NCBI GenBank assembly: GCA_019636195.1
Contig: JAHBYA010000004.1
Span: forward strand, 248,001-312,000
Direction of reading: 5' to 3'
Source: Planctomycetota bacterium
GTDB taxonomy: Bacteria; Planctomycetota; UBA8742; UBA2392
DNA length: 64,000 nucleotides
Shown here: positions 15,981 to 25,857 of the stretch, piece after piece
Layout: the number at the start of each line of letters is the position of its first letter
Position numbering within the stretch: position 1 is the first letter of the stretch
Position numbers and translations under genes: made by a program
The notes under the pieces: generated by a model
Told to the model about the DNA's origin: nothing
The model's database searches: none
What the model saw: only the letters and a program-made list of their open reading frames with translations

Positions 15981-16379
15981 CTACTTCAGGTCAACCTTGG
16001 CGCCGGCGTCTTCCAGCTTCTTCTTCATGGCGTCGGCGTCGGCCTTGTTCACGCCTTCCTTGACAACCTGCGGCGCGTCTTCGACCAGCTTCTTGGCTTC
16101 GGCCAGGCCCAGGCCGGTGATCTCGCGGACCACCTTGATGACCGGGATCTTCTTGGCCGGGTCGGTGATACTGGACAGCATCACGACAAACTCGGTCTTT
16201 TCGGCGGCGGCAGCCGGGGCGTCGCCCGCAGCCGCGGGGCCCGCGGCGACGGCGACAGCAGCCTGCGCCTTGACGTCGAACTTTTCTTCGAATGCCTTGA
16301 CGAAGTCACGGACTTCAAGCAGCGACCACGAGGCCACTTCGTCGAGAACCTTTTGCACCTTTTCAGCAGCTTCCGGCAT
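15981..16379 (-). CDS. rplL: 50S ribosomal protein L7/L12
   Basis: This is the flexible stalk protein that recruits translational GTPases. The 132-residue product has a helical dimerisation N-terminus, an Ala-rich hinge (about residues 38-60) and the C-terminal domain [20 protein letters not shown] with [15 protein letters not shown]. It lies between rplJ and rpoB in canonical order. Confidence 0.97.
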   Translation of the reverse strand: MPEAAEKVQKVLDEVASWSLLEVRDFVKAFEEKFDVKAQAAVAVAAGPAAAGDAPAAAAEKTEFVVMLSSITDPAKKIPVIKVVREITGLGLAEAKKLVEDAPQVVKEGVNKADADAMKKKLEDAGAKVDLK

Positions 16380-16390
16380 GACAACTCTCC

Positions 16391-16518
16391 ATTGCGGATT
16401 TCAGATGACGGTTGCGGGTTTTCCTGCGCCGCGTGTTCCGTGTCCTGCGTCCGACTTGTTTGTTTCCTCAGTAATTTGAGCGGAGCGGTTTAATCCCAAT
16501 TCCGCATTCCGCAATCCC
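16391..16518. repeat. Heptad arrays in the rplJ-rplL gap
   Basis: The gap between rplJ and rplL is almost wholly made of 7-base units. The left part reads TTGCGGA, TTTCAGA, TGACGGT, TGCGGGT, the middle TGTTCCG, TGTCCTG, CGTCCGA, and the right end AATCCCA, ATTCCGC, ATTCCGC, AATCCCC. The right end resembles the reverse complement of the left, giving a long imperfect hairpin. Confidence 0.7.
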
Positions 16519-16521
16519 CAA

Positions 16522-17067
16522 TCAACTTTGTTTTTCCAGCTTCTCTTCCAGGGCCTTGAACGCCCACAGCACCTGCAAGTAGCCCGCCTGGAACGTCGCC
16601 GCCACTTTCTGCGGCATGGCCAGGAACCCGCCGGCCATCTTGCCCAGCAGCTCCTTGCGGCCCGGCAGCGTTGACACCTGCTGCACGCCCTCGGCGGACA
16701 GCACGTCCGGGCCCATCTGGCCGCCCTTGACGGTGATGGTCTTGTCGTTGCCCTTGAGCCACTTGACCGTGAACTTGGCTGCGTCAATCGCGCCTTCCGC
16801 ACCGAAAATCAGCGCGGTCGGGCCCTTGAAGATGTCGGGCGCCTTGTCCGACTCAAGCAACGGCTTCAGTCCGCGCTCTTTCAGCGCCTGCACCGCAAGG
16901 CGGTTCTTGACCACTTCCATGGTCAGCCTGGCCTTGCGCAGCTCGGTGCGGAACTCGGCCATTTTTTCGCTGTTGAGCCCGCTGAAGTCAATCACCACGG
17001 TCTCAGAAACCTCGCCCAGCGAACGCTGGTACTGGTCCATCAGCATTGTGTTCAGTTCGTTCGGCAT
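16522..17067 (-). CDS. rplJ: 50S ribosomal protein L10
   Basis: L10 anchors L7/L12 to the 23S rRNA. The 181-residue protein shows VVIDFSGLNSEKMAEFRTELR, the block VVKNRLAVQALKE and the C-terminal helix (VLWAFKALEEKLEKQ) that binds L12 dimers. Its ATG overlaps the rplA stop as TAATG, so L1 and L10 are coupled. Confidence 0.96.
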   Translation of the reverse strand: MPNELNTMLMDQYQRSLGEVSETVVIDFSGLNSEKMAEFRTELRKARLTMEVVKNRLAVQALKERGLKPLLESDKAPDIFKGPTALIFGAEGAIDAAKFTVKWLKGNDKTITVKGGQMGPDVLSAEGVQQVSTLPGRKELLGKMAGGFLAMPQKVAATFQAGYLQVLWAFKALEEKLEKQS

Positions 17068-17759
17068 TATTGCTCCACCGCTACGTGCACACCCGGGGTC
17101 ATCGTGCCGCTCAGGCTGACCTTCGAAATGTACGCGCCCTTAACGGCTGCCGGTCGCAAACCCTTGATGTGCTCCAGCACATGGTTCAGGTTGTCCAGCA
17201 GCTTGTCATTGCTGAAACTGCGCTTGCCCAGCGGCATGTGAATGTTGCCGCCCGCGTCCGTGCGGAACTCCAGCTTGCCCGCAGCGAACTCCTTGACCGC
17301 AGCCACCACGTCTTCCGTCACCGTGCCGGCCTTGGGCGTGGGCATCAGGCCCTTGGGGCCCAACACCTTGCCCAGCCGGCCCACATGGCGCATCTGGCTG
17401 GGGTGCGCGATGGCCTTGTCGAAATCAAGCCACCCTTCTTCCACGCGCTTGGCAAGTTCGGCGCCGCCCACGGCAACCGCGCCCGCGGCCAACGCCTGCT
17501 CAGCGGCGTCGCCTTCAACAAACGCGATCACGCGCTGCGATTTGCCTACGCCGTGCGGCAGCGAAAGCGCGCCGCGCAGGTTCTGGTCGGCTTTGCGCGG
17601 ATCGACGTTGAGTTTCACAGCCAGGTTGACGGTTTCATCGAACTTGACCTTGGGAAACTTGGCCAGCACCGCCACCGCTTCCGCGGGGGAGTAACGGCGG
17701 CCGACCTCAACGCTTTTGGCGGCCTGCTTGTACTTCTTGCTTCGGAATTTCTTTGCCAT
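17067..17759 (-). CDS. rplA: 50S ribosomal protein L1
   Basis: L1 forms the mobile E-site stalk and represses the L11 operon in several bacteria. The 230-residue protein contains KFDETVNLAVKLNVDPRKADQ, LPHGVGKS and the signature LGKVLGPKGLMPTPKAGTVT. It follows rplK after 78 bases and overlaps rplJ. Confidence 0.97.
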   Translation of the reverse strand: MAKKFRSKKYKQAAKSVEVGRRYSPAEAVAVLAKFPKVKFDETVNLAVKLNVDPRKADQNLRGALSLPHGVGKSQRVIAFVEGDAAEQALAAGAVAVGGAELAKRVEEGWLDFDKAIAHPSQMRHVGRLGKVLGPKGLMPTPKAGTVTEDVVAAVKEFAAGKLEFRTDAGGNIHMPLGKRSFSNDKLLDNLNHVLEHIKGLRPAAVKGAYISKVSLSGTMTPGVHVAVEQ

Positions 17760-17837
17760 TCATTCTCCTTGGCAGTGCCTTGCTGTCTCCTGCCGGTTTT
17801 GCGCCACCCGCCGACAGTCCGCGGGGGCGAAAGTTCC

Positions 17838-18266
17838 TCAGCCCTGTACGCGGATGCCCATGCTGCGGGCGGTGCCCGCGATCACGCGCTTGGCGGCCTC
17901 AAGGCTACCGCTGTTCAGGTCGCTCATCTTGATCTCGGCGATCTTGGCCAGCTGCGCGTCGGTGATGGTGGTGATCGTTTCACGGCCCGGGGTCTTGCTG
18001 CCGCTTTTCAGCTTCAACTCGGTCTTGATCAGCACGCTGGCAGGCGGCTTCTTCAGGATGAAGTCAAAGCTGCGGTCCTTGAAAATCGTAATCTCGACGG
18101 GCGTCACCATGCCCATCATCTTCTCGCGCGTGCGGTCGTTGAAGCGCTTGACGAAGTCGGCAATGTTCACGCCGTGCTGGCCCAGCGCGGGACCAACCGG
18201 GGGCGCGGGGGTGGCCTGGCCGCCCACGCACTGCAACTTCACCTTCGCCATCATTTCTTTTGCCAT
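17838..18266 (-). CDS. rplK: 50S ribosomal protein L11
   Basis: L11 forms the GTPase-associated centre with 23S rRNA. The 142-residue product (the usual length) has KLQCVGGQATPAPPVGPALG at its start and the RNA-binding C-terminal domain ending in the family motif GTARSMGI. The frame extends ten codons further up, but ATG 18266 with AAGGA upstream matches the family. Confidence 0.97.
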   Translation of the reverse strand: MAKEMMAKVKLQCVGGQATPAPPVGPALGQHGVNIADFVKRFNDRTREKMMGMVTPVEITIFKDRSFDFILKKPPASVLIKTELKLKSGSKTPGRETITTITDAQLAKIAEIKMSDLNSGSLEAAKRVIAGTARSMGIRVQG

Positions 18267-18311
18267 GACACTCGTTCCTTCGTGCCCGCCCCGCAAAAGG
18301 GGCCGGGCGCC

Positions 18312-18887
18312 CTAAACCTTTTCGACCTGCCAGTACTCCAGCGGCACCGGTGTGGCGCGGCCGAAGATCGTCACAATCACATGCACTCGGCCCGCCTCAG
18401 GGTCCACTTCATCCACGTGCCCTTCAAACCCGTTGAACGGCCCGTCCTTGATCTTGACCGCGTCGCCCTTGTTGAACTCGACTTTCACCACCTTCTCTTC
18501 ACCCTCTTCGGCGGGCTCGGCGATGCGCAGAATCCGGCGCACGTCGTCTTCGGTCATCGGCACCGGCTGGTCGCGGTCGCCCACAAAGTCGCCGACGCCG
18601 GGCGTTTCACGGATCAGGTGGTAGGCGTCGCCATTGATGCGCCAGCGCAGGTCGGCGCTCTCGGCCTTGTTCTCCTCGGTTTCGATCTCGAGGTACAGGT
18701 AGCCGGGGTGCATCTTGCGTTTGCGTTCGCGCTTCTTGCCGCCCTTGATCTCCTGCACCGTTTCCATCGGGATGATCATGCGTTCAAACAGGTGCTCGAG
18801 CCCGCGTGCCTTCACGCGCTTTTCCAGGTTTTCCTTGATCTTTTCCTCGCGCGAGCTTTGCACGCGCAGGCAGTACCACATCTTCAT
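18312..18887 (-). CDS. nusG: Transcription termination/antitermination factor NusG
   Basis: NusG binds RNA polymerase and links it to Rho or to S10 on the ribosome. The 191-residue protein begins MKMWYCLRVQSSREEKI, holds the NGN domain with HPGYLYLEIE, and ends in a KOW domain (VKIKDGPFNGFEGHVDEVDP). I use the ATG at 18887, with GGAG ahead of it. A second ATG pair seven codons upstream is possible. It follows secE by 20 bases. Confidence 0.96.
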   Translation of the reverse strand: MKMWYCLRVQSSREEKIKENLEKRVKARGLEHLFERMIIPMETVQEIKGGKKRERKRKMHPGYLYLEIETEENKAESADLRWRINGDAYHLIRETPGVGDFVGDRDQPVPMTEDDVRRILRIAEPAEEGEEKVVKVEFNKGDAVKIKDGPFNGFEGHVDEVDPEAGRVHVIVTIFGRATPVPLEYWQVEKV

Positions 18888-18907
18888 GGGCGGACTCTCC
18901 AGCATCA

Positions 18908-19441
18908 TTAGCTTTCTGCCCCGTCGCTCGAATCCAGCCTGAACACCATGGTCACGATGCGCCCCCAGCCCACGTCGCTCCACTTCTGGCCTTGAAGCAT
19001 GCCGATGCCCATAGTGAAGGTGAGGTCGTACACGAACATGATGATCGCGAACCACAGCACGAAATACAGCACCACGCCGGTGGCGCGGTTGGTTTCCTTG
19101 CGGGCGGCCCAGCGCACGCGCTTGAGCTCGGCTTCGGTTTCAATCAGCAGGTCGGCAAAGCTGGGGCGGTTCAGCCACGCGCGCATGGCGGCCAGCCCGA
19201 GGATGAAGGCAACCAGGGCGATGATCATGCTGGGCGTGACCCACTCGGTCAATTGACCGCCGCCCTGCACCAGCTGCTTGCCGAAGAACGGGTCTTCAAA
19301 CTGAAGCAGTCGGTCCAGCCGTGTGTTGCCGTAGCTCATGAAGGCGTAGCACATCCAGGCCAGCAACACGAGCAGCAGCCCGGTCGCGAACCCGCGCGCG
19401 CTGCGCCCTGCCCCACGCCTGTAGCTTTCGAAAACTGCCAT
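18908..19441 (-). CDS. secE: Preprotein translocase subunit SecE, extended
   Basis: SecE clamps SecY in the Sec translocon. The 177-residue product has three membrane segments (about 22-42, 75-95 and 135-155) and the conserved amphipathic stretch ETEAELKRVRWAARKETNRA directly before the last segment. The family core is usually 60-70 residues, so this is a long form with an extra N-terminal part carrying two membrane helices. The position between rpmG/tRNA-Trp and nusG is canonical. Start at ATG 19441. Confidence 0.93.
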   Translation of the reverse strand: MAVFESYRRGAGRSARGFATGLLLVLLAWMCYAFMSYGNTRLDRLLQFEDPFFGKQLVQGGGQLTEWVTPSMIIALVAFILGLAAMRAWLNRPSFADLLIETEAELKRVRWAARKETNRATGVVLYFVLWFAIIMFVYDLTFTMGIGMLQGQKWSDVGWGRIVTMVFRLDSSDGAES

Positions 19442-19507
19442 GTTCGTGCCTTCGGTGCTGCCTGTATCGCCGGCCTGTCTTGCGGACCTGCCGGCGCTGA
19501 GTTCTGG

Positions 19508-19580
19508 CACGGCGGGAGGGAATCGAACCCCCAACCTGCGGTTTTGGAAACCGCTGCTCTGCCAGTTGAGCTACCGCCGT
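19508..19580 (-). tRNA. tRNA-Trp (CCA)
   Basis: The minus strand folds into a 73-base cloverleaf with acceptor ACGGCGG/CCGCCGT, anticodon loop TTCCAAA (anticodon CCA), T-loop TTCGATT and discriminator G. CCA is not encoded. Its place between rpmG and secE is the usual one. Confidence 0.97.
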
Positions 19581-19584
19581 ACTG

Positions 19585-19648
19585 CAAGTCCCGCGTGCCG
19601 TGTCCCGGGTCATGCGCCTTTGAAGCGGCACACGGCACCTGGGACTTG
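19585..19648. repeat. Heptad inverted repeat between tRNA-Trp and rpmG
   Basis: CAAGTCCC (19585-19592) pairs with GGGACTTG (19641-19648), and GTGCCGTGT (19595-19603) pairs with ACACGGCAC (19630-19638). The arms are built of 7-base units (AAGTCCC, GCGTGCC, GTGTCCC and the complementary set). It could serve as a processing or termination hairpin next to the tRNA. Confidence 0.75.
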
Positions 19649-19657
19649 GGACCGGCT

Positions 19658-19825
19658 CTATTTCTTCTTTTCCTTGTGCAGCGTGTGCTTCTTCAGCTTG
19701 CTGCTGTATTTCTTCAGTTCGAGCTTCTTGATGTTCTGGCCCTTGACGCGCTTTTGCGTGCGGTAATAGCGCACGCCCGTCTCAGTGCATTCCAGAAACA
19801 CGTATTCGCGGTTGTCGCCGGCCAT
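19658..19825 (-). CDS. rpmG: 50S ribosomal protein L33, zinc-free type
   Basis: The 55-residue protein starts MAGDNREYVFLECTETGVRY and ends in a Lys-rich tail. It has one Cys only, so the paired CXXC zinc sites of the C+ form are absent. ATG 19825 is chosen because the upstream codons have no family match. Its place between tuf and tRNA-Trp/secE is common in bacteria. Confidence 0.93.
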   Translation of the reverse strand: MAGDNREYVFLECTETGVRYYRTQKRVKGQNIKKLELKKYSSKLKKHTLHKEKKK

Positions 19826-19894
19826 TTCTGTTCTTCCCGGGACAGAACCGGCGGCGGGCACTTTGGCCGCCGCCGATTCATCCCTGCTTTCGGT

Positions 19895-21094
<1,200 letters not shown>

Positions 21095-21182
21095 GGTGTC
21101 TACCCTTACGCAAAAGTGCCCTGTTTTGGGCTGTCCCTGTTTCGCACGTTCCCACATTGGGGCCGTGACTTTTTACTACTCA

Positions 21183-21266
21183 TGCCCGGCAAGCCGGGCG
21201 GTCTGGCAAACTTCGGCAGCGCAGCGCGCTGTTGTCTGGTCCCCCGAGAGCCCCGGCAAGCCGGGG
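21183..21266. repeat. Two short GC hairpins between tRNA-Thr and tuf
   Basis: GCCCGGC-AA-GCCGGGC (21183-21198) and CCCCGGC-AA-GCCGGGG (21251-21266) are near-identical small palindromes. They belong to the palindromic family seen again near 26.7, 30.6 and 59.6-59.9 kb. Confidence 0.6.
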
Positions 21267-21280
21267 TTCTCGAAGGGTGG

Positions 21281-21352
21281 AGCTGCCCATGGGATTTGAA
21301 CCCACGACCTCGTCCTTACCAAGGACGTGCTCTACCCCTGAGCTAGGGCAGC
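21281..21352 (-). tRNA. tRNA-Thr (GGU)
   Basis: Acceptor GCTGCCC/GGGCAGC, anticodon stem CGTCC/GGACG with loop TTGGTAA (anticodon GGT), T-loop TTCAAAT, discriminator T. It is the last of the four tRNAs ahead of tuf. Confidence 0.96.
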
Positions 21353-21360
21353 GTGTGTGG

Positions 21361-21432
21361 AGCGGGCGATGGGGCTCGAACCCACGACCGTCTGCTTGGA
21401 AGGCAGATGCTCTACCACTGAGCTACGCCCGC
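21361..21432 (-). tRNA. tRNA-Gly (UCC)
   Basis: Acceptor GCGGGCG/CGCCCGC, anticodon stem TCTGC/GCAGA with loop CTTCCAA (anticodon TCC), discriminator T. It lies eight bases from tRNA-Thr(GGU). Confidence 0.96.
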
Positions 21433-21448
21433 AATCGCATGAAGCTGG

Positions 21449-21531
21449 TGGGCGGAGAAGGATTCGAACCTTCGAAGGCATGAGCCACCTGATTTACAGT
21501 CAGGCCCCTTTGGCCACTTGGGTATCCGCCC
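21449..21531 (-). tRNA. tRNA-Tyr (GUA)
   Basis: An 83-base class II tRNA with acceptor GGGCGGA/TCCGCCC, anticodon loop CTGTAAA (anticodon GTA) and a long variable arm. Discriminator A. Confidence 0.96.
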
Positions 21532-21613
21532 TGACGTGTTTGCCCGTTCCGTCTGCCGCGCACCGCGCCTGCCGGTGTTCAGTTATCAAGTTCCAATCCC
21601 GTGCTTTGGCTGG

Positions 21614-21685
21614 AGCCGGCGGCGAGATTCGAACTCGCAACCGCTGGTTTACAAAACCAGTGCTCTGCCGTTGAGCTACGCCGGC
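21614..21685 (-). tRNA. tRNA-Thr (UGU)
   Basis: Acceptor GCCGGCG/CGCCGGC, anticodon stem CTGGT/ACCAG with loop TTTGTAA (anticodon TGT), discriminator T. It is first in the cluster Thr-Tyr-Gly-Thr-tuf, the same order and anticodons as the E. coli tufB locus. Confidence 0.96.
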
Positions 21686-21749
21686 GCCCGGGACGTTCCC
21701 CGGCAGGGTTTGGCAGAAAAACCAACCCCGCGCCAAAATTGGAGCGAAG

Positions 21750-21777
21750 AAGATAGCAACGCGCGTTTCCTCCGCAA
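21750..21777 (-). promoter_or_regulatory. Possible promoter of the tRNA-tuf transcript
   Basis: On the minus strand TTGCGG (21777-21772) and TATCTT (21755-21750) are separated by 16 bases, predicting a start about 60 bases before tRNA-Thr(UGU). The sequence between is unusually A/T rich for this genome. Confidence 0.4.
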
Positions 21778-21850
21778 TGGGTCGCTGGAACGAATTAACT
21801 CCATCTACACCCTTACTTTCCGACACTTTCCACAGCTCAAGCACAGCCGG

Positions 21851-22000
21851 CGGGCATGGGGCATGGGGCAAAGGCACAGCCAGCCGTAATCATTGGCTGT
21901 TGGCTACTGGCCATTGCGGTTCAAACACCCTGGCAGAAGCAAATCACCATCCACCAGCCACTCCATCTCCTGTCTCCTGCCCCCAATTCTCTCGACCCAA
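21851..22000. repeat. Heptad arrays between the divergent tRNA and DUF2062 genes
   Basis: The 370-base divergent gap contains 7-base units such as GGGCATG, GGGCATG, GGGCAAA, then TTGGCTG, TTGGCTA, CTGGCCA, and near 21960-21985 TCTCCTG, TCTCCTG, CCCCCAA. No gene is seen here. Confidence 0.65.
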
Positions 22001-22055
22001 TGGCCATTCTTCCGTAAATACATGGGCCCACAACTGAACGCTTGCCGGATTCAAC

Positions 22056-22574
22056 ATGTGGCTCATCCTCCTTAAGTTCACGCGCTGGGTCTATCAGACC
22101 CTAAACGACGAAGCCCGGCCGTGGCAGGTTGCCCTTGGCGTTACCTTGGGCGCGCTGGCGGGCTTGCTGCCGCTTGGGCTGGGTACGCTGTGCGTCTTCA
22201 CAGCCATCCTGCTGATCAACGTCAACTTCGGCAGCGCATGCTTTGCCTTTGTCGTCTTTCGCCTGATCGCCTTTGCCCTGCAGGTGCACGTGGTGCGGCC
22301 CATGGGTGTTGCCGCGCTGGACATGGCGCCGCAGGGGCCGATCATCGCCGCCGCAAGCACGCCGATTGTCGCCTGGCTGCGGCTGGACTATCACGATGTG
22401 GCCGGCGCGATTGCGATCTGGGCCATCATTGCGATCCCGCTGTTCATTTTTCTGCTCGCCACTTGGGCGCGCTTCCAGGCGTGGATGAACAAGCGCCTGA
22501 AAAACTCGCGCACCATGAAGTGGCTGTCACGGGTCTGGCTGTTTCGGGGGCTGAAGTATGTCTTCATCGGATAA
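22056..22574 (+). CDS. TIGR03546/DUF2062-type membrane protein
   Basis: The 172-residue protein has several hydrophobic segments and opens with a cytosolic stretch MWLILLKFTRWVYQTLNDEA followed by the DUF2062-like PWQVALGVTLGALAGLLPLG. This matches my memory of the TIGR03546 family, an uncharacterised small membrane protein found next to TIGR03545 in a minority of outer-membrane bacteria. The next gene starts inside its 3' end (17-base overlap), so the two are co-translated. Function unknown. A role in the envelope is inferred. Confidence 0.8.
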   Translation: MWLILLKFTRWVYQTLNDEARPWQVALGVTLGALAGLLPLGLGTLCVFTAILLINVNFGSACFAFVVFRLIAFALQVHVVRPMGVAALDMAPQGPIIAAASTPIVAWLRLDYHDVAGAIAIWAIIAIPLFIFLLATWARFQAWMNKRLKNSRTMKWLSRVWLFRGLKYVFIG

Positions 22575-25500
22575 GCCCGACACCAAGCCCGAGCCCAAGC
22601 CGCCCGCAAAGCAGGGCCCGCTGCGCCTAAGGGCAGTCGTGTTGTTGCCCGGCCTGCTGCTGGCGGCGGGGCTGGTGTACTGGTTCATGATCGACGACGT
22701 GCTGGCGGAGCAGCTGGTGGCTGTGGCGCGCACGACCGCCGGCGAAAACGGCGAAGCCGAAGTCGATAACGTCAGCTTCAGCATCATCGGCCCCAAGCTG
22801 ACTGTCCGCAACCTGCGCGCGTGGGCGCCAAACCCTGACGGCACCGAGCGCGAGGTGCTGTATCTGGGCGAGGCTGTGCTCGACATCGAGTTCTGGCCGC
22901 TGTTTGAACGCCGGCTGGTGGTCAATGAAGTCTCGATGACCGAGGTGCGCTACTCGCACCCGCCATCAGAGAAGAAGCAGCAGCGCAAAGACGACGTGCC
23001 CACCGACACCAACCAGAAAGACCTGAACGACTACCTGAAGCAGGTCAAAGACCTGCTGGAAAGTGAAGAACTGAACGAGCTGCGCGACTGGCTTGAGAAA
23101 CTGAAAGAATACAGCGAAGAAAAGCCCCCGGACGAAGAAGCCAAAGAACCCGAGGCCAAAAAGCCCTCCGTGTTCAAACCCGGCCCAGCCGGCCGCGCCG
23201 AGTACGTCGAGCGCGCACTGGCCGAGCAGAAGGCCAAACCCGCGGTGCTGGTGCGCCACGCCGCGTTGCGCAAGCTGACGGCAAGCTTTGCCCAGCCGGA
23301 CGGCGAGCGCTTTGTCAGCAGCGTGACCGACATTGAGCTCAGCGCCGAAGAAGTCAGCAGTGACCCTGTCGGCTACGGCGCGCCCATGAAGTTCAAGGCG
23401 GCGGGCAACCTTGACGGCAGCGCCGACCGCCGTGTCGAGCTGGGCCTGACCCTGCGCTTTGACCCCAACCAGCTGATCAAGCTTGAGCAGGTTGACGGCG
23501 CGGCTGGCATCAAGTCGCTGGACATCAGCAAGCTGGTGGATACGGACATCTTCGGCAACACGCTGACCAGCGCGCAGCTTTCGCTGGTGCGCTACTCCGC
23601 GCAGCACGAGGGCATGGCAAGCCGCACGCGCCTGATGATCGCGGGCATGGTGCAGCCGCCGGGCTTTCCTGCCCCGGCCAAGGCCAGCTTTGCGATCTGG
23701 TTCGGCGGTTACCGTGGCGATGGCGCGCTGGCCGAGTTCGCGCCCAGCGGCATCAGCGTGCAGGTTGAGGAGTTTCCGCTTGCGCCGATCTTGAAACTGG
23801 CGGGCGGCTCACCGCTGCCGCTGGAGGGCGACAAGGCGACCATCAGCTTCGGCACATGCGACGAGCACGGCAGCTACGGAACGCCCGGCGCGGCCTTTAC
23901 CTGGCACGACGGCGTGGAAGTGCGGCTGCGCCTGAAAGTCAGCGGCCTGCGCTTTGCGGAAAAGCAGGGCGAACTCGCGGGCCTGCCCGGTGAGTTCGTG
24001 CTGCGCGGCCTGAACCGCGTCGTGGACGGCATGGGGGGCCTCGACGTGATGGTCGGCTTCAAAGGCAAGCGCGACGGCATTGCGCTGAGCCTCGAGCGGC
24101 CGGGGCTGCGCGCGTTTATTGATGCCATCATCAACGCGCTGTACCTGACGGGGCCGGAGCTCAAATCGCTGGTGGAACTGCCCTTCGATGTTAGCAGCGA
24201 CGCCAAAGTCGGCCTGGCCAGTGTCAACGCTGACGGCAGCAAGCGCGATCCGAAGCTGACCATCGACGGCGAGTTGCGCCACGACTTCAACGACCTGCGC
24301 GTTTCACTCAACCTTACGCAGACGCGCATCTCGCCCAAGGCCGGCCAGGGCAGCATCGCGGGCCTGCCCGCCGCGGACTTCTGCAAGGCCTTCAACCTGT
24401 TCATGGACTCGCTGGGCGAGCAGGGCCTGAGCATGCGCACCCGCGTGATGAACGAAAAGGGCGTGTTCAGCCCGGCGCTCGAAAGCCCGGGCTTGCGCGG
24501 GCTGGTGGACAGCATGATCAGCGTGTTCACGTACACCGGCGCCGAGATCAACGCTTCGTTCGGTTTGCCCGTAAACCTGTCGCCCGGCGCGGTGATCAAG
24601 CTTGCCAGCATTGACCCCGACGGCACGGTGCGCAGCTACACCAGCGCGGGCGGCGACTCCCACGATCTCAAGGACCTGCGCGTGCGCCTGTTGGCCAGCA
24701 ATGTGCGCGTCACGCCCAAGGCGGGCCAGTCGCAAATCCTGGGCCTGCCCGCCAATGATTTTTGCCGCGGCATGAACGCGTTTCTGGGCGAGAGCGGCGA
24801 AGTGAAGGTGATCTCGCGATTGTTCGACGGCGAGACTTTCAGCCCGGGGCTCGAGAGCCCCGGCGCGCGCGGATTTGTTGACGCGCTGATCGGGGCACTG
24901 AGCTACAGCGGCGCCGAGTTCGCGCAGAGTTTCAACTTGCCCGTGAACATCAACCCGGATGCGCGCATCCGCCTTGCCAGCACCGACCCGCAGGGCAACG
25001 TCCGCGGCCTGAGCTCGCCGGGCGCCGACAGCGCCAGCCTTGAAGGACTGCGCGTGCGAGCCTTGGCCAGCAACCTGGTCGTTTCGCCCAAACCCGGCCA
25101 GGCCAACATCGCCGGCCTGCCCGCCAAGGAATTCTGCACCGCCATGAACACTTTCCTGAAGTCCCAGAACTCGGGCCTGACCCTTGAGCTGGGCGTGTTT
25201 GACGCAAAGGGCACGTTCACGCCGACGCTGCACCAGCCGGGCGTGCGCGGGCTTGTGGACGGCATCGCCAACACCTTGCGCTACGGCGGCAATGAGCTGA
25301 ACCGCAACTTCAACCTGCCCTTTGAGCTGGTGCCGGAAGCAAGCGTGGAGTGCGCCAGTGTAGACGCGCAGGGCAAGCAGCGCACGATCAACAGCCCCGG
25401 CAGCGGCGACAGCGACCTGCGCGACATGACGCTGCGCGTGAACCTGAAAAACGGCTTTGCAGCCAAGAAAGCCGGCCAGAACACGATCCTCGGCATACCC

Positions 25501-25857
25501 GCCGACAGCTTTACTTTCGCGTGGAACAAGCTGATGACCGCGTACCCGCAGGGGTTCCCGATGACGCTGAAGCTGTTTGACGCGCAGGGCAAGTTCGCGC
25601 CTGCGCTGGTCGGGCCCACCGAGACAGAACTGGTCAAGCAACTGGGCGCGGTGCTGGGTATTGACGACTTTGCCAAGAACTTCGGCGAGATCGCCAAGAA
25701 GTACGGCGTGGACTTCGGCGACTTTCAAAAGCGCGGCATTGAGGCCGCCAAGGACATCTCCAGCGGCAAGATCAAGCTGCCCGGCCCCGGCGACAAGCCC
25801 AAAGAAGAACCCAAGCTGCCAGAGTTGCCCAAGCCCAAACTGCCATGGGAAAAGTAG
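22558..25857 (+). CDS. TIGR03545-like, AsmA-type envelope protein with tandem repeats
   Basis: The 1099-residue protein has a short Pro/Lys-rich cytosolic start, one membrane anchor (about 24-46), and a large external part. The N-terminal region (DNVSFSIIGPKLTVRNLRAW) resembles AsmA-like lipid-transport proteins. A charged helical stretch lies at about 140-210. From about 515 the protein is made of repeats of roughly 125 residues, each with a G-x-R-x-[FL]-[IV]-D block (about 515, 645, 769, 894) and a PKAGQ...GLPA..FC block (about 590, 720, 843, 970). The family is usually much shorter, so the repeats are an expansion. It overlaps the genes on both sides. Confidence 0.75.
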   Translation: MSSSDKPDTKPEPKPPAKQGPLRLRAVVLLPGLLLAAGLVYWFMIDDVLAEQLVAVARTTAGENGEAEVDNVSFSIIGPKLTVRNLRAWAPNPDGTEREVLYLGEAVLDIEFWPLFERRLVVNEVSMTEVRYSHPPSEKKQQRKDDVPTDTNQKDLNDYLKQVKDLLESEELNELRDWLEKLKEYSEEKPPDEEAKEPEAKKPSVFKPGPAGRAEYVERALAEQKAKPAVLVRHAALRKLTASFAQPDGERFVSSVTDIELSAEEVSSDPVGYGAPMKFKAAGNLDGSADRRVELGLTLRFDPNQLIKLEQVDGAAGIKSLDISKLVDTDIFGNTLTSAQLSLVRYSAQHEGMASRTRLMIAGMVQPPGFPAPAKASFAIWFGGYRGDGALAEFAPSGISVQVEEFPLAPILKLAGGSPLPLEGDKATISFGTCDEHGSYGTPGAAFTWHDGVEVRLRLKVSGLRFAEKQGELAGLPGEFVLRGLNRVVDGMGGLDVMVGFKGKRDGIALSLERPGLRAFIDAIINALYLTGPELKSLVELPFDVSSDAKVGLASVNADGSKRDPKLTIDGELRHDFNDLRVSLNLTQTRISPKAGQGSIAGLPAADFCKAFNLFMDSLGEQGLSMRTRVMNEKGVFSPALESPGLRGLVDSMISVFTYTGAEINASFGLPVNLSPGAVIKLASIDPDGTVRSYTSAGGDSHDLKDLRVRLLASNVRVTPKAGQSQILGLPANDFCRGMNAFLGESGEVKVISRLFDGETFSPGLESPGARGFVDALIGALSYSGAEFAQSFNLPVNINPDARIRLASTDPQGNVRGLSSPGADSASLEGLRVRALASNLVVSPKPGQANIAGLPAKEFCTAMNTFLKSQNSGLTLELGVFDAKGTFTPTLHQPGVRGLVDGIANTLRYGGNELNRNFNLPFELVPEASVECASVDAQGKQRTINSPGSGDSDLRDMTLRVNLKNGFAAKKAGQNTILGIPADSFTFAWNKLMTAYPQGFPMTLKLFDAQGKFAPALVGPTETELVKQLGAVLGIDDFAKNFGEIAKKYGVDFGDFQKRGIEAAKDISSGKIKLPGPGDKPKEEPKLPELPKPKLPWEK

